From positions 1-64,000 of the forward strand of contig NKYR01000151.1 in the NCBI GenBank assembly GCA_003184365.1: a stretch of 64,000 bases of DNA. Direction: 5' to 3'. Both the position numbers and the translations under genes were made by a program. Positions 44,737-57,511 of this stretch are shown here, piece after piece. The number at the start of each line of letters is the position of its first letter. The stretch's first letter is position 1. The DNA comes from Evernia prunastri. Its lineage: Eukaryota; Ascomycota; Lecanoromycetes; Lecanorales; Parmeliaceae. A model generated the notes under the pieces. That model was given only the letters and a program-made list of their open reading frames with translations. It did no database searches and had not been told where the DNA came from.

Positions 44737-45559
44737 ATGTCGGGCTGGGGCTGTACGTTCATCTCCGAGTGATTCCTTAGTATCTATTTCCAAACCCGGG
44801 ATCGCAGAAATGATTCAATTTTGCGCTTTAAATCGTTCAATTTGTTAGCTTGAAGAAAAATATGCTGACTTTAATAACTGCGCAGGGTTCATTCTCGTCC
44901 TCATCCTCCTCATCCCCATCACTGCGTTCGGTTGGATCGGATATTCACGCCTGAAGGCCCAGCGTGCGGGACGTGATCGTCCTCCCTTTTCATCGTACAT
45001 CCCTTGGAACCGAAATCGACGCGCAGACGCCTTTCCTGCTCCATCTGGCATTGTTGCTTGGGTGAAGTCAAAGATCGGAGGTTCAGGGTCAAGAAGTGGA
45101 GCATATGAACAGCCGCTTGGACCTGGCGCAAGGAGGGGACTGGATCCAGATGAGGCTTGGGATGCCAGGGTAGGAGCTGAGGCGGATGGGTACGGGGCTG
45201 GTGGCTACTACGAAGAGCAGGAGCTGGGGTTGCGGCCGCCGGCAAGTGGAGCATATGTTGGTGGAGGATACGGAGGAGGGAGTCAGGCACTGCCGGATTA
45301 TGGCGAAGAGAGAGGCCGCAGTATCAGTCGCGCTGGAGTTCCCCATATCGGGGGAGGTCAGAAGGGCCTGGATGAGAGATATGATGAGGAGATGGAACAC
45401 GAGGATCCATTCGGAGATGAGGCGGAAAGAAGTGAGTTGAGAGGGGTCAGTCCGAGACCGCACGAGGAGGGCAAAGGTAATGGAAAGCAGGGGAGTGGAG
45501 GCGGACGACAGGATGACAGCCCGACGGAGCGAAGAAGCATGTTTCATGAAAACGTTTAG
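44737..45559 (+). CDS. Single-pass membrane protein, glycine-rich tail
   Basis: Model: exon 1 44737-44752 (MSGWG plus one base), intron 44753-44885 (133 nt), exon 2 44886-45559; 229 aa. The first 27 residues form one transmembrane helix (WFILVLILLIPITAFGWIGY). A cytosolic or lumenal tail follows with the conserved stretch SSYIPWNRN, LDPDEAWDARVG and YYEEQELGL. This pattern belongs to a widespread but uncharacterised fungal family sometimes labelled acid-phosphatase-like. No phosphatase motif is present. The C-terminal part is Gly/Glu-rich and probably disordered. Confidence 0.82.
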
Positions 45560-45819
45560 TCGCTACATTGTCCATTTCTGACAGAAGCTGTATCATATTT
45601 GCGGCGTTGCCAATGAACAAAGGATAGTTATATGTACTTGGTCATGCCATCGAGAACGTGAAAAAAGCGTTCCCCAAATAGTTGAGGTATTTTTGCGCTG
45701 TCTACTTTATTAAGTCCACGAAACCTATGATTACAGGCACGGAACAGTCTTCGCCAAAGACCATTCCTGCAGTGATGCGATAACAACACACGGTCTATCT
45801 GGTTGCACTCACGATCAGC
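45560..45819. other. Short intergenic region
   Basis: 260 bp between tandem genes; terminator of one and promoter of the next. Nothing specific is seen. Confidence 0.4.
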
Positions 45820-47761
45820 ATGGGGATTCCAGGAATGTCCAAACCTCTTGAGACTTATGCGGTCTCAACAATCGTAGGATGTAAGACTCCAGAGTGCGAA
45901 AGACACCCTTCACATAACGGCCGACGCATTGAAATCGTGGTTGATGGCCCATCCTTTGCCTACTGCATCTATCACCGGCTTATCCGCGAAAAGCCTGACT
46001 GGCTGACCGCTGTGGAGATCCTACCATCCTACGATGAGGTCGGAAAGGGAGCTTTAGCCTTCCTCAACGAGGTCGAGAGCTACGGTGTGGTTATGTGAGT
46101 CTTGGTGCATGACTCGGGCAGCAACCCGACCTGACCGGTCATTACTCAGTGGAAAGATCTACTTCGACGGCTACTTACCATCACGGAAACGCAGCACTCG
46201 AGTTGAACGACTGGAAGCGTCCGTTAAAAAGTTGTTAGAATACCGGCAGAAATACGTTGATACGTCTATTTGCAAGAAACCGAAGTGGGATGGACAGCAG
46301 TCGACTTCTGTAGTCTTCCAATCTGGTTCTGTTACGCCTACTACTTTCCGCGGTTTACCGCCGGCCACCTTCATAGTTCCAGCAATTCTCGATGCAATCT
46401 GTGGAAGCAAGTACGCAGCTGTTTGTCATGTCGTTCCAGGGGAGGCAGAAGTCTACTGTGCGGCAGCCGCCAAAGAGAGTGGCGCTATCATCTTGAGCAA
46501 TGACTCGGACTTGTTCGTGCATGATCTTGGATCCAATGGCGCCTTCGTCTATCTTAGTTCCACTGACTTGCGTGCAAACGATGAGAATGACAGAGATCTC
46601 GGGAAAGACTGCTGCCAGACCCTCAGGCTTTCTGTCTTCCGGCCGCGAGACATTGCTAAACGACTAGGTCTTGACAATCTTCATCGACTGGCGTTCGAGT
46701 TCCAAATAAAACATTCGTCGACGTTGCCCGAAGCAGTTAAGGCTGCAAAGATGCATCAGGGTAAAGAGCATGAAGCCTTTCAAAGATTCTTGAAAGGCTA
46801 CATCACCGAGCCTTCCGTTTTCGAGAGCCAATATTTCTCCAAAGAGTCTTTGGCTCGTATCTCCACTCGTGGAAGATTATTGGACCCTCGAATCTCAGAA
46901 GTCATCTGCCAATTAGAATCTAATGATCGATTTGTCAAGATTCCTGTACATGCCTATTTGCTTTGTCTAATAGAAGACCCTGCCCGATCTTCTGCATGGC
47001 TGGCCTCGTCCAGTCACCGCTACTTTGCCTACTCAATCTACACAACAATATGCAATAACCGTCCCGAGGCCTCAAACACCGCCATCGTAGAGCTCACGCG
47101 GAGAGGTCAAAGTTTCGCCGCGCAAGAAATCCCTCTGCTTTCCCGCGATGGTGTCAATGACTTCGCACTCCGTCTCCACCAACAACTTGACCAATACACC
47201 ACACGGTTCTCCGGAATCCACAAACCCTTGGTCTGGAGGCTATACGCCCTTTCGCAAGTGTACCACCGGTACCTGAACACGGGCCGGACTCCTCCGTCAC
47301 GGGAGGCTTTGACGCGGGCGATGACGGGGACATACAAGCCGCGACCGACCTGGGATGACATCCACCTGTCCGCGCAGATCCAAGCCGTTCTCTACTCTTT
47401 ACGCATGGTGAAGCAGATACTCGCATACACCGCCGCAGCAACAGACACACACCGAAACCCACCGCTCCAAAACCTCGCCAAGATCTTGGACGATCTACCC
47501 AACATGGCTCTCCTGATACCCTCGAGCCTCGAACTCGCAGCTCAAATATCCGAGTACAACATCGACAACATCCTAAACAACCTAGCGACAATACTGCAAA
47601 AAGAAGCCGGATCGACCGACCGCGACCCAAACCGCGGCGTCGAGAGCGACGGCGACACGCACGACGGGCGACCCGATCTGACAGATGTCCCGGCGAGAAC
47701 GAACCGCAGGAAGTCCAAAAAGAGAAAGAGGAAGAAGAAGGCACAGCTCACATGCTCGTAA
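45820..47761 (+). CDS. Asteroid/XPG-like nuclease domain protein
   Basis: Model: exons 45820-46094 and 46150-47761; a 55-nt phase-2 intron; 628 aa. The N terminus MGIPGMSKPLETYA and VVDGPSFAYCIYHRL match the XPG/FEN1-type N-domain as found in Asteroid homologues. KIYFDGYLPSRK supplies the second acidic site. The internal domain is represented by VPGEAEVYCAAAAKESGAIILSNDSDLFVHD (positions: glutamate and two aspartates of the metal site). The C-terminal half is helical and ends in a strongly basic tail (RRKSKKRKRKKK), a likely nuclear localisation signal. The fission yeast relative is a DNA-repair factor. Acidic metal ligands are present, so catalytic activity is plausible. Confidence 0.88.
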
Positions 47762-48307
47762 TCCAGCGCAACTCTCATCTACCAACACATACTCTACTCC
47801 CCCTCCTCTCCCCTTCCAACCACAGAAAAGGCTTCGGGAAGCAGACTCTGCATCCTCCCTGCACCCACCCAGCACACCAACGTTGAAAGCCAAGTCCGCA
47901 ATCCCAAGAACCTGCACGACATTGTGGCGACTTGCTCCAAAACCTGCACATTGCCCCAAAGTAGTCAGTTATGCACTCGAGCTTTTGCAATAGGGTAATA
48001 TGCCAAAACGACTTCGAAGAAAGGGGCTGGACATCATTGACTGGCTATGGGGCAGATAGCAGTTGAGAAGGAGGTAAAAAGGGGCTAATTTGCATTCATA
48101 GCTGCAATAGCAAGTGCTGGTACTGGATGGGTTTGCTTCTTCCTGATGGGTCTACGAGCCAAAGCAACGCAGAAGCGGTCTCTGTACTTGCTTTTCCGTA
48201 TCGTAGCAAATTCAAATCTTATGTGTTATCCATGGCATACAGCGTCAAACTTCCCCTCGACGAACGCAGTCAACACCTCCAAACAGAACACCACGAAACA
48301 AACAGCA
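47762..48307. other. Interval between convergent genes
   Basis: This 546-bp stretch between the 3' ends of the Asteroid-like gene and UTP21 contains no recognised feature. Confidence 0.5.
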
Positions 48308-51300
48308 TCAAGTCCTCCCGCTCCTCAGAAACCCCAGCACCCCCCCACAGAACCCCACCAGATCGCCCAACCTCTTCCCCTCCCTCCCCTGCCACTCCCT
48401 CCACTCCACCAACGCCTGCCGCAGACCCGCATCCCCCGGCACGGCGTCCCCGTGGATGCGGAGGAAGACGGCCATCCACGCCTGCACGAGTTCGTAGTCG
48501 CGTTTGCTCCGCAGCTGGTAGGTGAGCGCCGAGACGAAAGGGGTGAGCTCGTCGGGGTTGAGGGATCGGATTTCGACGTCGGCGGTTGAGGGCGGGAGGG
48601 TCTTGAGGTGGGAAAGGAAGGGTAGGTAGTCGTCGTTCTGGCTGGCGGTGTGAAGGGATGTCGTAAACAGGCTTGCGGTGCGAGAGCGGTCCATTTTCGT
48701 GATGCGGGAACGTTCGGCAAGGGTGGTTTGATCTTGCTCTTTCGCATTGGTTGGCTCTTGCGGCTTGGCACTGTCAAGGGAAGGGAGGAAGAAGGGGGCT
48801 TTTTCGGGGGCTTTGGGAGGCTCTTTGGGTCTGTTGCGTTGGCGGATCGTGTCCAGGTGGAGGAGGGTTTGCCAGCGGCTTTTGGGCACGAGACTTAGTG
48901 TGAGCATGTCTAGACTGAGCTGGTCGGTAGATCCCAGATCGTTGGAATACGTTTCTCCCTCTTCTTCATCTTCCTCTTCATCAAAAGCAGCATCTATAAT
49001 ACCTTGACCGTTCTCCCCAGACGGAGTGACTGCAACCGCCGGGCTGATTTCGTCTTCCTTGAGTAGCCTTGTGGGGATATGTGTGAAGAGCGTACGGTTG
49101 TTCCAAATGTTTATCCCGACACTGTCCGTATGGGCAGTAGCTAGGAATTCGCCTGTGTCCGAAAATGCCAATGCGGTACAAGGACTTTCGACTCGAACCG
49201 CATTGATAAGGTGACCTGTAGGTAGGTCCCATACGCGAATGACTGAATCCATCGATGCTGCGATAATCCATCGACCATCGTTTGAAAAGCAAAAGTCGCT
49301 GATCTGGCCTAGGCAGCCCCAAAGCTCTCTAACGAGCTTCTTAGTCTCCGTGTCAACTACTCGAATGGATAGGTCGTCACAGCTCAAGGCCACAAGATCG
49401 CTCGGCCTTTGATATTGAGATGCTATGATAGACGTCATGGGGGACCAGTCAATTTCGTTCTGGAGCAAACCTGACTGGAAGTCCCAAAATTTGATCTTTC
49501 CATCCAAGCCGCAGCTGATAAGTGTCTTGTTAAGGCCGTCGACCATGAGGCCAGTCACAGCTCTCTTGTGTCTGCCCTCGCCCGGAGCAAACATTCGCGT
49601 TCGCGTTCCATCCAAGCCGATAGCAGACGCATCATTACTCGTAGCGTGGCTCAGCTTAAGCTTCCTCAACTGTCCAGGAGTAAGGGGGGAAGGAAATTTT
49701 TGACGTTGTATACCAGACTGTAAGTTGAATGAGGTTATACTCCCACCAGCTGAGCCGACGAGCGCGAAAGTTCCGCATGAAGTAACCGTGACGCTGGTCA
49801 CTTCAGTACCATCCCCAGTTTCGAATGCCCATCTTCCAGCTTTTTTTCGGCCCCAAAACCAAGTCCTGGCATATTTGTCGCCTCGATGACCGGTAACGAC
49901 GCTTTCCCAACCAGTAGCATTACTCTCTGACGCATCAGCAGGGCCTTTCTTCGATGTTGTATTCGTCCATACAGCACCACCACCACTCGAAGCACCCATC
50001 CCTCCGTCGCGATTCAATGAGCAAGCCATCATCGTGATCTCTGGTGCTTTCAAATCTGCCAAGCTTGTGGATATCTCATTTTCTAGACCTTTGCCCAAAA
50101 GACCGAGTCTTTTTGCTTTCTTCCGAACGTTGCCCTGGCTAAGCTCAGTGCTTTGCCCATCTCTTCTAAGACTCCACCCCCAGAGACTTTGATCTCTCCC
50201 AGCGCTCATAAGCCATTTGCCTTGAGTATCAGAGCCATCAGAGTTCGACGGCACAAAGCTGAGGCGCGTTACTGGCGACGCATGGCCACAGCGCGAATGC
50301 AAGATCCGAGGTATCGGTGATAACGAGTTCGCGTCAAATATCCAGGATTTCAGTGCGTTGTCCAACCCACTTGTGAGTATAACGGCTTGACCGGGCAGAA
50401 ATTCAACTCTGGTTATCCCAGCGGAATCGTCGCCATGAGCAGATGAGGGCGGATTGTGGGCTCCTCGCAGAACCCCGGTGATACGTCCTCCGTCGTTGAG
50501 ATCCCAGAATGTGACGTCTGCATCACCAGTGCCTGCTGTAGCCATGATACCTGCTTTGCTGCCATCGTCTCCTGCACCGAGTCCATCAGTTCGAAATGTG
50601 ATTGTACTAATCGTTGAAGGACGAGACACCTTGGTGTTGAGACTTAGAATCGCCTTGTCGATACGAATATCATGGAGGACTATAGATCCATCCGCTCGGG
50701 CTATCGCTAGGACGGAGAGCGCTGGGGTAGGCTCCAGGGCAGTGACAGCTCCAGACGTAGCACTTGGTGGGAGGACCGTGTAGATGAGCTTGCCAGTGCT
50801 CAGGTTCCAGATATCAAGGCCTCCATCTTCTTTGCCGACAAAGATTTTATTCAAATAAGTTGGCAAGTTGCAGATTCCTCCGGAAAGTACGCCCCTTTGC
50901 CCGACTTTTCTTGAGATTGTCGGAGTGAGGGTGGTGTAGTGCTCGTAGGTCGTAGATTTCCATACTTCAATTCGCGTCGAGCATGACCCCACTATCCAAG
51001 ATCCAAAGATGACGAGCCGATTCACGGACTCGGATGGGCCAAGGGACCTCTCCAATTCTCCGACCTTCTTCCCTCTCTTGAAAACCCATACTCCAACATC
51101 GCTACACTTAGCTTCTCCACCCCAGGCGGCGAATACACGATCCTTCCAGGCAATAGTAGCGGTGATATTACTAGGTGTTTGCGGTCTAGTCAGAAAGACC
51201 AGGCTCAGACCCTTCAGGAGATCGTAGGTGTGTAGGCATCGTCCAACGGAGGTTGTGACCTGGAAAGTGGTTTTTCCGAGTGGGAGAGAGGTGAAGGGGA

Positions 51301-51506
51301 CCGCAGTTGGCGAGACAAGGCCTATTGTCTGTCAATGCCGATTAGCTGATGCTGCACAATCTGCAGGTATTGGTATTGGAGATGCTCACCCTGAATGGAG
51401 CGAAGATCTTAGAAGATGGAGGGGCGCTGTGTGTGCTGCCGTTTGAGAGTTTTCGGCGCTTCGCAACAGTATTGTCACCACGTCCATTATCAAGACCTCG
51501 GGACAT
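48308..51506 (-). CDS. UTP21: U3 snoRNP WD40 protein Utp21 (WDR36 family)
   Basis: Model (minus): exon 1 51506-51390 (39 codons), intron 51329-51389 (61 nt), exon 2 51328-48308; 1045 aa. Component of the small-subunit processome (UTP-B complex) needed for 18S rRNA maturation in the nucleolus. Evidence: a basic N terminus (VAKRRKLSN) and two WD40 propellers over roughly residues 60-700, with repeated GxxxxxWD-type ends such as GLDIWNLSTGKL, DVTFWDLNDGGRI and KIKFWDFQSGLLQNE. The stretch DWSPMTSIIASQYQRPSDLVALSCDDLSIRVVD is followed by GCLGQISDFCFSNDGRWIIAASMDS, highly typical of Utp21. The C-terminal helical Utp21 domain is complete (EIRSLNPDEL ... LRSKRDYELVQAWMAVFLRIHGD). Length is normal for the family. 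Confidence 0.95.
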
Positions 51507-52097
51507 GCTCCAGCTTCAATGTGTTTGCTGCTAATTTTATTACAACAGTAATTGACAATAAGAATCACTACTACCTTACGGCGTGCTCGTACCCTCATAA
51601 ATTATTTTCAGCCCTACTACAATTATGAAAGATTTAGTTAAGCGATCTCATACACTCGTGTGCTTGACTGCTTGTACTTTATTATTAGTGTGTACGGTAT
51701 GCACGTTGACGTTGTGAGTACCTATATGTGGGGAATAAGTAAAGATAAAAAAATACACCCCACTCTTGAACGTGGGAAAACCGCTCTCTCTCCCTCCCTA
51801 TCTGCATCTGCCGCTTTCAAACCAAAAAAAGATCTCCCACTTACGAGTACCGTACACTGTACTGTACTGTATGTACTGTTGTAAGTAAATGTCCGACTCC
51901 GGAGAATGAATACTTGGACTACTCGTCGACCTACTTGGTACACGTGCATGTCGAAAGGGTAAAGCACTGGACTGGCTTGGATTGGCTCATCTCTTCACCT
52001 TGCTCCAATTAACTTTCTGCATATCCGCTCCATCCATGCTGCATGCAGGGCGTTAACCCATTCTTTGCACTGGCTGCCTCTCTCAGGAGATTGGAAG
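51507..52097. promoter_or_regulatory. Shared upstream region of UTP21 and VIP1
   Basis: This is a 591-bp interval between divergent start codons, containing the promoters of both genes. A GTAC/TGTAC-rich tract (51846-51880) with overlapping palindromic TGTACAGTAC-type units is the only striking sequence. Whether it is a binding site is unknown. Confidence 0.45.
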
Positions 52098-55000
52098 ATG
52101 GCTTCCTTATCGCGAACCACCAGCAGAGGAAGCGTTGCTTCCAATCCCATCTCCATTCCCGCGTCTCTTGATGGTGATACACAGGAGCAAAGTACGGTCA
52201 ATCTTTCTCCCCCTTCTCCAGCCAACAGCTCGAACCCAGCACCGTCCCCCGCATCTACCGGCCGTGCACCTTCTCATTCACTTCTCTCGGCTCCGAACAA
52301 TGCTGCCTTACCAAGTCGGAAGAGCCGATTTGCGGATGTGGGTACAATCGGAGGAAATATAGGCAGAGCAAGCATCTCTATGCCCCCACCTGCAACAAAG
52401 CCTTCTTCCATATACAGACCTGCAAGCTGTCGTCGTCCTACAAATTTGTCCAGTACCATGGATTCCAAGGAAGGTGACACAGGTCTGGACGGTACAATAG
52501 AAGAGGGTGTTGTGGGTGATTCTGCTGTGCTACAAGATCTGGAGAAGACCACAAGCCTACCTGGCTCGCAGGGCATTCCCGCTTCCGAACCACACAGTCC
52601 CTTGGTATCGTTGGAAGCAAATTTGAAGCCTCCCAGTTCCGGCTTGAACAAGCCAGGGGACCGTTTATCCTTTTCCTCTCTTTATTCTTTAGGATCTGCC
52701 CTCTACGGGGCAGCAGGTCTTTCCAGTGCACCTCAGAGTGCAGCAAGCTCTACCGCTGGCTCGGTCAAAAGTGCTGTCTCTGAGCAACCAGCGCCTATGC
52801 CTACGCCTATTTCTCCTTCTCTAGGCTCAGCGAAAGGAGAAGCTATAGCCCCGGCTACAACGGCTACGGATATCATATCGGTAATTGCCAACTCTCAGCC
52901 ACAGCATCAAGGTTCGAGTTTTGCCATTTTGTCACGGATAAACCCGATCGTCGGTTGACGATGTTCCTTAGTGCCTGTCAATACCTTGAAGGAACCAGCG
53001 TCTAGTGCGCCCAATCCAGCTAAGCAACATCTTGACTCCTGGAGCTCCGGTCCATTGGCCAGGCCGCCCGCTCCCAATCGATCCCGAAGTCGAACACAGC
53101 AAAGACAGCCAAGTGGTAGCACCGTGGCAAGTGGCGCCGCTAGTCCTAGTAACAGTGAGCGATGTAAGTTTGCCACCTTTTCCCCAAGATATCAGCCACT
53201 GAGGGAATTCACTGACGCCAATGATAGCCAAAGCTGATCCAATTGGACGAGTTGGCGTCTGTGCCCTCGATGTCAAGGCAAGAAGTAAGGCGAGCCGGAA
53301 TATCTTGACCCGCCTATCAGCCAATGGAGAGCTTGATGTTGTCATCTTTGGAGACAAAGTTATATTGGATGAAGGTAAGTGGGCCGGAATGAGAGGAAAG
53401 GAGACTACTGTTCAAACTAACCTCATCCACTAGATGTGGAAAATTGGCCAGTATGGTAGGCCTCAGTCTTCGTGCTTACGGTCCCTCGCCAAACACACCA
53501 TGTGGCATGACATCTTGTTTCAGACAATAGAATGTCGCCAAGCTGACGAATATAATAGCGAATTTCTAATCTCATTCTTTTCAGACGGGTTTCCCCTGGA
53601 TAAGGCTATTGCGTATCACAAGCTTCGCAAGCCATTCTCAATCAACGACCTTCCAATGCAAAAGATACTCTGGGATCGCAGAGTATGCCTGCGTATTTTG
53701 GACAGCATGGGTGTACCGACTCCCAAACGAATCGAGGTCAACAGAGATGGTGGACCAACACTAGAGTCCACGCAGCTTGCTGAGCACGTCCGTCGTTTTA
53801 GCGGTGTCAAGCTGGAAGGGCCTGATGATGGTACCGGTGGCGGTATGCCAATCACTCAAAGGGTTGAACTGGTCGATGGTGGCGATACTTTACTTGTGGA
53901 TGGCTTGACTTTGAAGAAGCCGTTCGTGGAGAAGCCAATCAGCGGCGAGGACCACAACATTCGCATTTACTTTGGCAAAGAACACGAAAGTGGTGGCGGT
54001 GGCAGAAAATTATTTCGAAAAATAGGTAATAAAAGCTCGGAATGGGATAAGGACCTGGTCATTCCGCGTGCTGTCACAGAGAAGGATAGCAGCTATATCT
54101 ACGAGCAATTTTTACATGTCGACAATGCCGAAGATATCAAAGCCTACACAGTTGGACCTGAATTCTGTCACGCCGAAACGCGAACTTCTCCTGTGGTTGA
54201 TGGCCTCGTTCGCCGGAACACCCATGGAAAAGAGATTCGCTATATATGCAATCTGAGCCCAGAGGAACAACTTATGGCGAAGAAGATTGCGAACGGCTTT
54301 GGTCAGCGAATCTGCGGGTTTGACATGCTCCGAGTAAGGAACCAAAGCTACGTCATTGATGTCAATGGGTGGAGCTTTGTCAAAGACAACAATGCTTACT
54401 ACGACAAATGTGCGAGTATCTTGAAACAGATGTTTATAAACGAAAAGCAAAAGCGTGAGGGTATCGCTCCGTTGGTGACACCAATCCCTGAAAATATCTC
54501 TGAGAAAGGCTCGGTGGACAGGAGTCAATCGGAAATAAGCGTACATCCACGGAAAAATACTGTGGGCTCACACCGTTCTGCCCTGAAGAATCTGATCAAG
54601 TCACCGAGCATGTCTAAGATGAGGGGTTTTCATCACTCTGGCCAGTCCACGCACGGTGCTACTTCTCCAGATCTCACGCCATCTACAGCGCCACTTTCAT
54701 CGCCACCTACGTTGGAACGTGGCCAGAAGCCTGTCCTATCTCATTTACCTCCGGGCAACATAGATCCGCTTCCATCTCCAGCCGTATCAGTAGAACAGCC
54801 TCCCGTCACATCTGCTCCGGTGTCGACTCCAGCAGAGAAAGAGCCAGCGGCAGCTGTTCCCGAGCCATCTTCGAAACATGCCTGGAAGCTTAAAGGGATG
54901 GTATCTGTAATACGACATGCCGATCGCACACCGAAGCAGAAATTCAAGTTCACCTTTCATACTCAACCTTTCGTTGAGCTCCTCAAAGGCCACCAAGAGG

Positions 55001-57137
55001 AGGTCCTACTGAAGGGTGAAGCAGCTCTCAGTAGTGTCCTAGATGCCGTCAAAGTTGCTCTGAAGCAGGGCGTAGAAGATCCTGACAAATTGAACTTGCT
55101 GAGGACGTCGCTCGCTCGTAAAGGAGCATGGACTGGGACGAAGGTCCAGATAAAGCCCATGTTTCGTAAGAGGAAGCCTGAAGAAATCACGAGAATCCGC
55201 AGCCAGATCGAAGAGAGCGATAATCCCGAGGCTATCCTTGCTGCAGAAGGACTCACCGAGGAGCCCGAGAGCAGTGTGAAACCGCTGTCACGCCCACCAA
55301 CGAGAAGCGACTCTATGACGGAAACGACACTTTCACGATTTTCTGCTGCTGAGAATGACTTGGTCATAGAGAAGTTGCAACTCATCGTCAAATGGGGTGG
55401 GGAGCCAACCCACTCGGCTCGTTATCAATCGCAGGATCTGGGCGAGAACATGAGGAACGACCTCCTGCTAATGAATAAAGAGTCTCTGGATGATGTACGG
55501 GTATTTACAAGCTCGGAGAGGCGAGTCAGTACCAGCGGTAGGTGTGCATTAATGCCCTTAATCTACCTCGATGCTAAAATATCAGTAGCGCAAATCTGGG
55601 CGGCGTCTTTCCTGAACAAAAAGGAAGTGAATGAATCGTCAATCACTGTCCGCAAAGACCTGCTCGATGACTCGAATGCTGCCAAGGATGTCATGGACAA
55701 AGTCAAGAAGAAGCTAAAGCTCTTACTCCGAGAAGGTCACAAGGCGCCGCCACAATTTGCATGGCCTTCCAACATGCCGGAGCCGTCTGTCGTGGTGCGC
55801 AAGGTCGCAGAACTTATGGTCTTCCATCGAAAAGTGATGCGATATAATTTTAAAAAGCTCAATGGCGCCGCGACCGCGTCATTGAGTGCTCTGAATAAAG
55901 GTGGAGAAGCCGGAATGCCCGTACCGACTTCAGCAAGCGGTGGGTCTCTCGCTCAGGCTCAAGCAGCATCAGGCATACAATCCAGATGGTGCTGCGGTGA
56001 AGATCCGGAGCTCTTCAAAGAGCGATGGGAGAAGCTGTTCTCTGAATTTTGCGACTCCGAAAAGGTCGATCCTAGCAAAATTTCCGAGCTCTATGATACT
56101 ATGAAATTTGACGCTTTGCACAACAGGCAATTTCTGGAATGGGTTTTTACACCTGATGGAAATATGCCTGATGCAGATACCACAGAGAAACCGAAACTTC
56201 CCACAGAAGTTACTTCGGAGCCTCCTCCAACCTCCAACAGCTCTCCCAATCACCTTAAGCATAAGCGGAAAGGTAGTGGCGGCGAGAAGACGGTAGACCC
56301 CCCTGGCGAAAAGCCACCCAATCCTAATCTGGCGCATCGCATGGGCCTGCGCCGAAGGTCGGTTATGAGTCCTCCATCACCACAGCCCGAAATAGCGGAG
56401 GAATCCCAAGAATCTTATTTCAAGCTATACAAAGGCACAGGTCAAAGCAAAGCCAAGTGGGATGCTCGACTCGAGAATCTGCGAGAGCTCTATAAGTTAG
56501 CCAAGGTACTCTTCGACTTCGTGTGTCCCCAAGAGTACGGTATCAGTGACGAAGAAAAATTGGAGATCGGTCTCTTGACGTCCCTGCCCTTGTTGAAAGA
56601 AATCGTCAACGACCTGGAAGAAGTGCAGGCTTCAGACGAGGCCAAGTCTTTCGTCTACTTCACTAAAGAATCACACATCTACACCCTTGTCAATTGCATA
56701 CTTGAAGGTGGAATCAAAACGAAGATTGAGAGGAATGCAATCCCAGAGTTGGATTACCTGTCCCACATAACGTTCGAGTTGTACGAGTCCGAGGACAAAG
56801 ATGCAGATACTTTCACCTACAGCATCCGAATCACGATTACTCCCGGTTGTCACACTTTTGATCCCCTAGATGTTCAGCTCGATTCAAAGCATTCAATTGG
56901 TTGCGCGCCAAGACGAAGCTTGACCACGCATATGGATTGGAAGGAGGTCATTGAGACGTTGCGAGCGAGATTTCACACGTACGGTGTCCAAGTTCCCTTG
57001 TCCAAGTTCCAAGCTAATAGTATTCCTGCAGGGTGAAACTACCGAAGAGCTTCCTTGCTGTCAATGTTAGCGACAGCCATGCTAGTGATGCGAGCAGAAC
57101 CGACACCGACACCGACGAGCAGGCTACCAACGCCTAA
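52098..57137 (+). CDS. VIP1: Inositol hexakisphosphate/diphosphoinositol kinase Vip1
   Basis: Model: exons 52098-52911, 52972-53163, 53228-53374, 53434-53455 (22-nt microexon), 53559-56978, 57032-57137; 1566 aa. Bifunctional inositol pyrophosphate enzyme (yeast Vip1, fission yeast Asp1, human PPIP5K). After about 335 disordered residues comes the ATP-grasp kinase domain: GRVGVCALDVKARSKASRNI, the microexon (ENWPV), FLISFFSDGFPLDKAIAY, KPFVEKPISGEDHNIRIYF and DVNGWSFVK. The histidine-acid-phosphatase domain opens with RHADRTPKQK near residue 842. It makes 1-InsP7/InsP8 in the cytosol and the phosphatase half removes it; this links to phosphate sensing and cell-wall/polarity control. The last intron (56979-57031) restores the conserved FHTVKLPKSFLAVNVSDSH end. 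All key motifs are present. Confidence 0.95.
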
Positions 57138-57511
57138 ATAGATTGGAGGATTTGTGGACATTCTTCATTGTACATATTATATGCTCGACCGTACTGTATA
57201 GAGTTAAGCCAACTTCGGCACGCGCAAGTGTACAGGAGCCCAGCCTGCTTTATCGTCACTCAACCAAATAAGAACCTGCGCAGCATGGATAGAGGTACTG
57301 GACATTGTAGCAATCCCCAATACTTTTCTTCCACGATCATACGCAGCGAAGGTTCATTTCAGCACCCTCTGACAGGCAGAACCCGTCTCTTCTGGCCCAT
57401 GACCGCAAGATTATGCGCATATGAAAAGAGAAGATTTTGTTCCTGTAGTGATTTGGAGAACACGGGACTCCCCCTATGCAAGACCTTTGCAACATCCTCT
57501 TATGATTACTG
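57138..57511. other. Interval between convergent VIP1 and EMC10
   Basis: 374 bp between two 3' ends; no feature recognised. Confidence 0.5.
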
